Source: Turicibacter sp.
GTDB lineage: Bacteria > Bacillota > Bacilli > MOL361 > Turicibacteraceae
DNA length: 12,953 bases
Direction: 5' to 3'
NCBI GenBank assembly: GCA_030531025.1
Contig: JAUMTV010000029.1
Span: 7,822-20,774, forward strand
Shown here: positions 8,196 to 12,953 of the stretch, piece after piece
Position numbering within the stretch: position 1 is the stretch's first letter
Layout: each line of letters begins with the position of its first letter
Notes under the pieces: generated by a model
The model's database searches: none
The model's input: only the letters and a program-made list of their open reading frames with translations
What the model was told of the DNA's origin: nothing
Translations under genes and position numbers: made by a program

Positions 8196-8963
8196 TTAAT
8201 AATTTTTATTTTTTCTTCTTTTTACATAATAAATAATATATATAACTATTATTAAAATAATTACTATTATTGAAATTACTATATTGTTTATGTTAGGAAC
8301 ATTAACTCCTATAATTATACTATTATCTTCATTTAAATCATTTATAGTATATAAATACTTTACTGTCTTATCATTAACTATTTCCTCAGAATTTGTATAT
8401 GCTATTTTAACCGGCATAGATATTGATAGATTTACTGGAATATCACCTATCAAGTTAGCTATATTTTTATTTATTAAATTTCCTAAATCTAATCCAATAT
8501 TATTATTTATATTGCTATTTATATAATCACTAATAATATCTATTGCACTATCATTAAATTTAAATATTATTTTATATTCATTTTTAAAAATCCCTTTATC
8601 TTTAACTTTAATTATACTAAAATAATCACTACTTAAATTAGATACTTTATCAATATTAACTTTATCAGTTAATATATTAATTTCTTCTATATTTAAGTCT
8701 CCTTCCCTTGATTTAATTATTTCTCCAAAGTGTATCTCATTTGGAATTTTATCCTTAACTTCAGTAATAACTTTTGATAATAAATCATTATCTACTAACT
8801 TATTTATAGTATCATCATAATATATTTTTATTTTAGTATTACTAGTACCATCTATATTAATAGAAATATCACTACTTATTTTGGCTTCACCGCATCCAAT
8901 TAATATGAATAGCATACTCATAATTAAAAATAGAACTAGCATATACTTTTTTAATTTTCTCAT
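8196..8963 (-). CDS. Predicted lipoprotein with C-terminal transmembrane anchor
   Basis: This protein of 255 residues has a type-II signal peptide: a basic start (MRKLKKY), a hydrophobic core, and a lipobox LIGC with the lipidated cysteine at C24. The exported part (25-226) is rich in Asn, Ile and Asp and looks like a beta-rich domain. The opening SDISINIDGTSNTKIKIYY recalls the LppM/DUF3153 type of surface domain, which is a tentative match. A strong membrane segment (about 227-247) and a basic tail KRRKNKNY follow, so both ends would sit at the membrane. The ATG at 8963 has AAAGGA about 10 nt upstream. It lies 64 bp after nrdG on the same strand with no terminator between, so read-through from nrdG is possible. 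The role is unknown. Confidence 0.8.
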   Translation of the reverse strand: MRKLKKYMLVLFLIMSMLFILIGCGEAKISSDISINIDGTSNTKIKIYYDDTINKLVDNDLLSKVITEVKDKIPNEIHFGEIIKSREGDLNIEEINILTDKVNIDKVSNLSSDYFSIIKVKDKGIFKNEYKIIFKFNDSAIDIISDYINSNINNNIGLDLGNLINKNIANLIGDIPVNLSISMPVKIAYTNSEEIVNDKTVKYLYTINDLNEDNSIIIGVNVPNINNIVISIIVIILIIVIYIIYYVKRRKNKNY

Positions 8964-9027
8964 ATATCTTAATTCCTTTCTTTATAAAACGCCCTACATT
9001 ATTAGCATAATTAATTTAAAACTTTTT

Positions 9028-9525
9028 TTATAATATTTCAACTATATTGCCTTGCTCTAATGATTTTTTTACATCTATAACTCTTTGATTAGCTGACCCC
9101 CTATACTTAAGCATTATATCTCTTTTATCTATTTCAAATTTACCATCTATTAGAACTTCTACTTCCTTTAATAACTCTAATCTTTTAGGATTAGCTATTA
9201 TTTCTTCAAATTTATATCCTGACCATAGCCATATAGGTTTATTAGTTTCTGCTTTTATTCTTCTTAAAAGATTTAATAATGTATCATCCATTATTTGCTG
9301 CATAGGTTCTCCACCTAATATATTTACACCTTTTACTTGTCTACTTTTAGTTAATTCAATAAACTCATTTTCCGTTTCTTTAGTAAAATTATTTCCATAA
9401 TTAAAATCTTGTTGTTCTTTATTAAAACATCCTTCACAGTTATGTGTACATCCACTTACAAAAATAGTTGTACGCACACCAGGACCATTTGTTACATCTA
9501 ATTTTCTAATCTTGGCATATTTCAT
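9028..9525 (-). CDS. nrdG: Anaerobic ribonucleoside-triphosphate reductase activating protein (radical SAM)
   Basis: NrdG uses a [4Fe-4S] cluster and S-adenosylmethionine to install the glycyl radical on NrdD. The 165 residues carry the radical-SAM cluster motif C26-TH N-C30-EG-C33 (CxxxCxxC), NGPGVRTTIFVSGC (13-26), and the SAM-contact GGEP (71-74). The length is normal for the family. I place the start at the ATG at 9525, 8 nt after a strong GGGAGG. An in-frame ATG at 9624 would add 33 residues that do not belong to the family and are read in another frame as a GIY-YIG-like peptide. It is downstream of nrdD but separated from it by a terminator-like hairpin. Confidence 0.95.
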   Translation of the reverse strand: MKYAKIRKLDVTNGPGVRTTIFVSGCTHNCEGCFNKEQQDFNYGNNFTKETENEFIELTKSRQVKGVNILGGEPMQQIMDDTLLNLLRRIKAETNKPIWLWSGYKFEEIIANPKRLELLKEVEVLIDGKFEIDKRDIMLKYRGSANQRVIDVKKSLEQGNIVEIL

Positions 9526-9667
9526 TATAGCTACCTCCCATTTTATTAATAATACCTTTAAAATGTTTATTTCCTCTATCAATACTATAATATCTATTTC
9601 CTTTTCCCACATAAAATGGTTCATTATAATCTAATCTTATCCATTCATATATACAATACTTATCCAT
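9506..9667 (-). pseudogene. Truncated GIY-YIG nuclease-like ORF between nrdD and nrdG
   Basis: A 53-codon ORF starts with ATG at 9667 after GGTGAT and stops at 9506, overlapping the nrdG start by 20 nt in a different frame. Residues 4-43 (YCIYEWIRLD, NEPFYVGKGNRYY, then NKHFKGIINK) follow the first half of a GIY-YIG domain: CIY stands for GIY and YVG for YIG, with a GKG loop and an arginine (R25) near the usual catalytic Arg position. The second half, with the metal-binding glutamate, is absent. The tail GSYNEICQD is just the nrdG ribosome binding site and start read in another frame. It is most likely a decayed homing-endonuclease-type gene, perhaps kept as a short leader ORF coupled to nrdG. 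The family call is by pattern recognition. Confidence 0.6.
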
Positions 9668-9712
9668 TATAATCACCGCATTAAGTATTAACCAGTATAC
9701 TAATTATTATGC

Positions 9713-9742
9713 AAAAAATGAGAGGGTTCCCTCTCATTTTTT
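9713..9742. terminator. Strong symmetric terminator after nrdD
   Basis: AAAAAATGAGAGGG and CCCTCTCATTTTTT are perfect 14-bp arms around TT, giving a GC-rich core with a six-base A-run on one side and a six-base T-run on the other. It works equally on both strands. It directly follows nrdD, with the outer bases forming part of the TAA stop. It should end most nrdD transcripts before nrdG, unless read-through or a further promoter feeds nrdG. Confidence 0.9.
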
Positions 9743-11864
9743 ATAAATGAAGAACTCTATCTCCAATTTCAGCAGTTCTTCCTTTATTCCAATATGAACT
9801 TCCTATATAGCCACAAGTTCTTCTCATAACTTGTAATTCACTTTCATCATCATTTCCACATGATGGACAATGCCAAGTTAAGCTTTCCTTATCTAATTGC
9901 ATTTCACCATTAAATCCACACTTGAAACAAAGATCAGATTTAGTATTGATTTCTGCATATTGAATATTATGATAGATAAAGTTAATTATATCTTCAACAG
10001 CTTCAAGATTTTTATTCATATCCGGTACTTCTATATAAGAAATACATCCTCCACTACTTATTGAGTGGAATTGTGATTCAAATTTTAATTTACTAAATGC
10101 ATCTATCTCTTCACAAACATGAACATGATATGAATTAGTATAATATAATCTATCAGTTACATTTGGTATTTCTCCAAATCTTGCTTTATCTATTCTACAG
10201 AATCTGTATATTAAACTTTCTGCTGGAGTTCCATAAAGTCCAAATCCAAGACCCGTTTCTTTTTTCCACTCTTTACATTTATCATCCATATATTTCATAA
10301 CTTCTAGAGCAAACTTTTCTCCCGCTTCAGAAGTATGACTCACACCTAACATTGCTTGAACCATTTCTGCTATACCTACATACCCAAGTGAAAGTGTAGA
10401 ATATCCATTTTTTAACAACTCATCTATCTTTTCACCTTTCTTAAGTCTTGCTATAGCTCCATGTTGCCAATGTATTGGACTTGAATCTGAAGTCACTCCA
10501 AGTAACATTTTATGTCTAGTTAATAATGCATCTTTACAAAGTTCTAATCTTTGATCTAGCATTTCCCAGAACATTTCCATATCTTTATCAGCTATTATTG
10601 CTATTTGTGGTAAATTTAAACTAACAACACCTTGATTAAATCTTCCATACCACTTATAATTTCCATTCTCATCCTTCCAGTTGGACAAGTGTGAACGACA
10701 TCCCATTGGTGGGAATGTTTCACCTTCATAATTTTCTCTCATTATCTTTGCACTTTGATAATCAGGTACTAATCTCTTAGCTGTACACTTAGCTGCAAGC
10801 TTAGTTATATAATCGTATTTTCCACCTTCAAGGCAGTTGTGCTCGTCAAGAACATAAATTAACTTAGGGAATGCTTCTCCAATTTCTTGACCTTTATAGT
10901 TCTTCATTCCTTCAAGTCTTTGTTTTATCATTTCCTCACAGATCATTGCCATTTCTTCTTCATATAGATGGCCTTCTTCTATCTCTAGGTAAATTGTACT
11001 AAATGGAGCTTGACCATTAGTCGTTTGTAACGTAGATAATTGATATCTTATAGTTTGAACTCCATCTTTAAGTTCTTTTATCTTAATATCTTTAGCTAAT
11101 TTAGTAGCAAGTTCTTCATCATTAAGCATTTCCATATAGTGCTTATATGCTTTATCTTCTGTTACCTTAAGATATTTAGCTAAATGCTTAATAGTAATAC
11201 TTTGACCACCATATTGATTAGATGAAACTTGAGCAATTATTTGTGTTGCTACTGTACATGCTGTTCCAAAACTCTTAGGTTCTTCAACTAACTTTTCATT
11301 AATTACAGTACCATTAGTAAACATATCTTCTAAGTTTATTAAACAACAGTTAAACATTGGAGATATAGTATAATCCATATCATGCCAGTGAATTGCCCCT
11401 TCATCATGAGCTTGCACTATGTGAGCAGGAATAAGCTTTCTTCTTGCAATATCCTTAGATACTTCCCCTGCAATTAAATCTCTTTGTGTCGCAGATACTA
11501 CAGGATTCTTATTTGAATTTTCCTTCATTACATCTTCATTCTTTTTACTTAATAACTCTAATATGCTATCATCAGTAGTATTAGTATTTCTCTTAAACTC
11601 TTGTACAGCTCTGTAGCCTTCATATGCTCTTGCAGTTTCAGCTTGTCCATAGTGAACTAACCTATCATATACGTAGCTTTCTATTTTATAAATAGTTGCT
11701 ATTTCATCCTGTTTACTAAAATACTTTTCAGCATCATTTGCTATTAACCTTGCAATATCAGCTAAAAGTATTCCACTACCATTTTTCATCGACTTAGTTA
11801 TGGCTTCTCTTATTTTACTCTTATCGAACTCTACTGTACTTCCATCCCTTTTAATTACTTTCAA
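9741..11864 (-). CDS. nrdD: Anaerobic (class III) ribonucleoside-triphosphate reductase, glycyl radical enzyme
   Basis: It reduces ribonucleoside triphosphates to deoxyribonucleotides without oxygen. The 707 residues show an N-terminal ATP-cone (about 1-95, VIKRDGSTVEFD) for allosteric control. Active-site cysteines lie in FNCCLIN (C173/C174) and PMGCRSH (C389). A C-terminal zinc site has two CxxC pairs (C646/C649, C666/C669). The glycyl-radical loop is RRTCGYIGSS, with the radical on G685. The length is typical. The start is TTG at 11864, 6 nt after GGGAGTGG. An ATG is not available without losing the ATP-cone, so TTG is well supported. It is activated by NrdG, encoded downstream. Tandem NrdR-like boxes over its promoter indicate dNTP-dependent repression. 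Confidence 0.97.
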   Translation of the reverse strand: MKVIKRDGSTVEFDKSKIREAITKSMKNGSGILLADIARLIANDAEKYFSKQDEIATIYKIESYVYDRLVHYGQAETARAYEGYRAVQEFKRNTNTTDDSILELLSKKNEDVMKENSNKNPVVSATQRDLIAGEVSKDIARRKLIPAHIVQAHDEGAIHWHDMDYTISPMFNCCLINLEDMFTNGTVINEKLVEEPKSFGTACTVATQIIAQVSSNQYGGQSITIKHLAKYLKVTEDKAYKHYMEMLNDEELATKLAKDIKIKELKDGVQTIRYQLSTLQTTNGQAPFSTIYLEIEEGHLYEEEMAMICEEMIKQRLEGMKNYKGQEIGEAFPKLIYVLDEHNCLEGGKYDYITKLAAKCTAKRLVPDYQSAKIMRENYEGETFPPMGCRSHLSNWKDENGNYKWYGRFNQGVVSLNLPQIAIIADKDMEMFWEMLDQRLELCKDALLTRHKMLLGVTSDSSPIHWQHGAIARLKKGEKIDELLKNGYSTLSLGYVGIAEMVQAMLGVSHTSEAGEKFALEVMKYMDDKCKEWKKETGLGFGLYGTPAESLIYRFCRIDKARFGEIPNVTDRLYYTNSYHVHVCEEIDAFSKLKFESQFHSISSGGCISYIEVPDMNKNLEAVEDIINFIYHNIQYAEINTKSDLCFKCGFNGEMQLDKESLTWHCPSCGNDDESELQVMRRTCGYIGSSYWNKGRTAEIGDRVLHL

Positions 11865-12032
11865 TTAATACCACTCCCTAAACTTCAGTATATTTTAAAT
11901 ACTCACTACTAATAAAATAAGTTATTAATTTAAAGGCTAATTATACACTAATCGATATTTATTTTCATAATACTAACAGTCGATTATATTAAATAAACTT
12001 TCAAATTATATATTTTTTAAACCTTTTTCTTT

Positions 12033-12044
12033 AAAATAGTGCTT
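12033..12044 (-). repeat. Direct repeat copy 1 in the nrdD leader
   Basis: AAGCACTATTTT on the minus strand. An identical 12-mer lies 59 bp upstream at 12092-12103. Both copies are inside the predicted nrdD leader. Partly low-complexity, so chance is possible. Confidence 0.4.
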
Positions 12045-12091
12045 ACTTTAATTTATATTATATAATCTAATTTCTGAAAATTAACATAAAA

Positions 12092-12103
12092 AAAATAGTG
12101 CTT
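12092..12103 (-). repeat. Direct repeat copy 2 in the nrdD leader
   Basis: AAGCACTATTTT on the minus strand, identical to 12033-12044. The copy is followed by a longer T-run (eight Ts in all) than the other one. Confidence 0.4.
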
Positions 12104-12127
12104 GTATTAATACCAATAACCTCAAAT

Positions 12128-12143
12128 ACACAACATATTGTAC
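12128..12143. promoter_or_regulatory. NrdR box 1 (over the -10)
   Basis: ACACAACATATTGTAC matches the NrdR consensus acaCwAtATaTwGtgt at 13 of 16 positions, with one mismatch in the central ten. It overlaps the predicted -10 of nrdD. Its start is 32 bp from box 2, three helical turns, the spacing usual for tandem NrdR boxes. Confidence 0.8.
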
Positions 12144-12165
12144 TACCTTTTTCTTTTAAACACAA
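12137..12165 (-). promoter_or_regulatory. nrdD promoter, -35 TTGTGT / -10 TACAAT
   Basis: On the minus strand TTGTGT (12165-12160) and TACAAT (12142-12137) are separated by 17 bp. The -35 is only half-consensus and the -10 is five of six. The fit to two NrdR-type boxes, one on each element, makes this the most believable promoter in the window. Transcription would start near 12130. Confidence 0.7.
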
Positions 12166-12175
12166 TATATAGTTA
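12160..12175. promoter_or_regulatory. NrdR box 2 (over the -35)
   Basis: ACACAATATATAGTTA matches the NrdR consensus at 14 of 16 positions, with a perfect central CAATATATAG. It overlaps the predicted -35 of nrdD. With box 1 it forms the classic tandem operator by which NrdR, loaded with ATP/dATP, represses reductase genes. Confidence 0.85.
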
Positions 12176-12180
12176 TACTT

Positions 12181-12399
12181 ATTTTAAATAGATTTACTGT
12201 ATTTTTCTTACAAACACTTAAATTTTCTTTATATTTCGCTTAATTTCCTATATTATCCTTTTTATTTTTTTCATTCATTTCTCATTACAACTTTTTTCAT
12301 TATACTACATTAAATTTTTAAAAACACGTCTTGTAATTTAACATAATATATGCTAAAAATACTTGCTTATTTCTATTAACATAATTATTTTATATATTC
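12181..12399. other. AT-rich spacer between metA and the nrdD promoter
   Basis: No ORF with a ribosome binding site, RNA gene or clear terminator for metA is visible. The only hairpins are short and made of A-T pairs. An imperfect palindrome TAGCATATATTATGTTA (minus strand) is present but unremarkable in such DNA. Confidence 0.4.
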
Positions 12400-12953
12400 T
12401 TATAAATGCTCTAAATTATAAGGAGTATTTTGATAAACACAATAATTAAGCCAATTACTAAAAACTACATTGGCACTTCCTCTCCATGTAACAATTGGTT
12501 CTAAGTTAGGATTATCACCTGGAAAATAATTTTTAGGAACTTCTATATCTAATCCTTTATCAAAATCTCTAAAATACTCATCACTTAAAGTATTTCTCTC
12601 ATACTCTAAATGACCTGTAATAAATATCTGTCTTCTATTTTTATTAGCAACAATAAATATTCCAGCCTCATCAGATTCTGATAATATATCTAGCTCTTCA
12701 ACCTTTTCTATATCTTCTCTGTTTACTTCAGTATGCCTAGAATGAGGTGCATAAAAAACATCATCTAACCCTCTTGTAAGATCTGCATTTCTATCATTTA
12801 TAAAATGCTTAAATACTCCAAACACTTTTTTTTCTAATTGATATTTTGGAATACCATAATGATAATTTAATCCCGCTTGAGCTCCCCAACAAATATGAAG
12901 TGTTGAATATACATTGCTTTTGCTCCACTCCATTATTTCCTTTAACTCATTCC
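12400..12953 (-). CDS. metA: Homoserine O-acyltransferase, MetA family (partial, N-terminus outside window)
   Basis: It acylates homoserine in the first dedicated step of methionine synthesis. About 184 codons are visible. The frame stays open to the window edge ([11 protein letters not shown]), so the methionine at 12933 is internal. Catalytic residues are clear, numbered from that methionine: the nucleophile C15 in LHICWGAQ, H108 and E110 in ITGHLEYE, and R122 in YFRD. Adding 127 gives E. coli C142, H235, E237 and R249. The family-typical end [27 protein letters not shown] is intact. Residue 111, which decides between acetyl-CoA and succinyl-CoA, lies outside the window, so the acyl donor cannot be stated. 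In clostridia acetyl-CoA is common. Confidence 0.95.
   Translation of the reverse strand, partial: NELKEIMEWSKSNVYSTLHICWGAQAGLNYHYGIPKYQLEKKVFGVFKHFINDRNADLTRGLDDVFYAPHSRHTEVNREDIEKVEELDILSESDEAGIFIVANKNRRQIFITGHLEYERNTLSDEYFRDFDKGLDIEVPKNYFPGDNPNLEPIVTWRGSANVVFSNWLNYCVYQNTPYNLEHL

Larger units (their letters stand above)
11865..12127 (-). other. Long untranslated leader of nrdD
   Basis: If the promoter at 12137-12165 is used, about 265 nt precede nrdD. The stretch is AT-rich and holds no ORF with a ribosome binding site (the only short one, MKINID, lacks it). It contains a 12-bp direct repeat and a weak TAATCGA/TCGATTA inverted repeat (11949-11955 and 11980-11986). No known riboswitch core is recognisable. 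Confidence 0.45.

Noticed and set aside
9526..9624. 33-residue N-terminal extension of nrdG
   Set aside because: The ATG at 9525 has a strong GGGAGG at 8 nt and starts at the family's normal N-terminus; the extra stretch makes sense only in another frame, as a GIY-YIG-like peptide.
11951..11971. Leader peptide MKINID before nrdD
   Set aside because: No Shine-Dalgarno sequence and no link to a following attenuator hairpin.
12350..12380. Terminator after metA
   Set aside because: The only stem (AAATA/TATTT on the minus strand) is five A-T pairs and too weak.
12934..12953. Treating the methionine at 12933 as the metA start
   Set aside because: The frame is open to the window edge and the upstream residues NELKEI fit the MetA family; roughly 120 N-terminal residues should lie outside.
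1..12953. CRISPR arrays, insertion sequences, tRNA or rRNA genes
   Set aside because: No regularly spaced repeats, transposase motifs, terminal inverted repeats or tRNA-like GGTTCRA segments were found by reading both strands.

Overview
The window is a very AT-rich stretch of a low-GC anaerobic Firmicute, most likely Clostridium sensu stricto. Evidence: strong AGGAGG-type ribosome binding sites, tightly packed operons with GTG/TTG starts, an oxygen-independent class III ribonucleotide reductase under NrdR-type boxes, and a hemA-sirC-hemC-cobA/hemD-hemB-hemL gene order known from clostridia. The species cannot be fixed from the sequence alone.

Bases 1-6554 (minus strand) are one early-tetrapyrrole operon read right to left: hemA, a SirC/Met8-like precorrin-2 dehydrogenase, hemC, a fused cobA-hemD, hemB and hemL. 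The genes are spaced by 1 to 43 nt or overlap. Together they convert glutamyl-tRNA to ALA, then porphobilinogen, hydroxymethylbilane, uroporphyrinogen III and precorrin-2/sirohydrochlorin. No hemE or later haem genes appear, so the visible route feeds sirohaem and/or corrinoids. A further gene starts at base 16 and leaves the window; a perfect dyad lies just ahead of it. A hairpin followed by eight Ts lies in the hemA leader.

Bases 6555-8195 hold a lone plus-strand lpdD-like gene (prenylated-flavin decarboxylase accessory protein) and a convergent 91-codon gene of unknown function. They share a bidirectional terminator. Bases 8196-8963 encode a predicted lipoprotein that also has a C-terminal membrane anchor.

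Bases 9028-12180 (minus strand) are the anaerobic ribonucleotide reductase locus: nrdD (TTG start), a strong hairpin terminator, a 53-codon ORF that looks like the front half of a GIY-YIG nuclease domain, and nrdG. The promoter upstream of nrdD has two NrdR-box-like sites 32 bp apart, one over the -35 and one over the -10, followed by a leader of about 265 nt with a 12-bp direct repeat. The right end (12400-12953) is the C-terminal part of a MetA-type homoserine O-acyltransferase that continues past the window.

Most of the window is ordinary housekeeping. The least expected item is the truncated GIY-YIG-like ORF between nrdD and nrdG, overlapping the nrdG start. I found no convincing undescribed multi-gene system.
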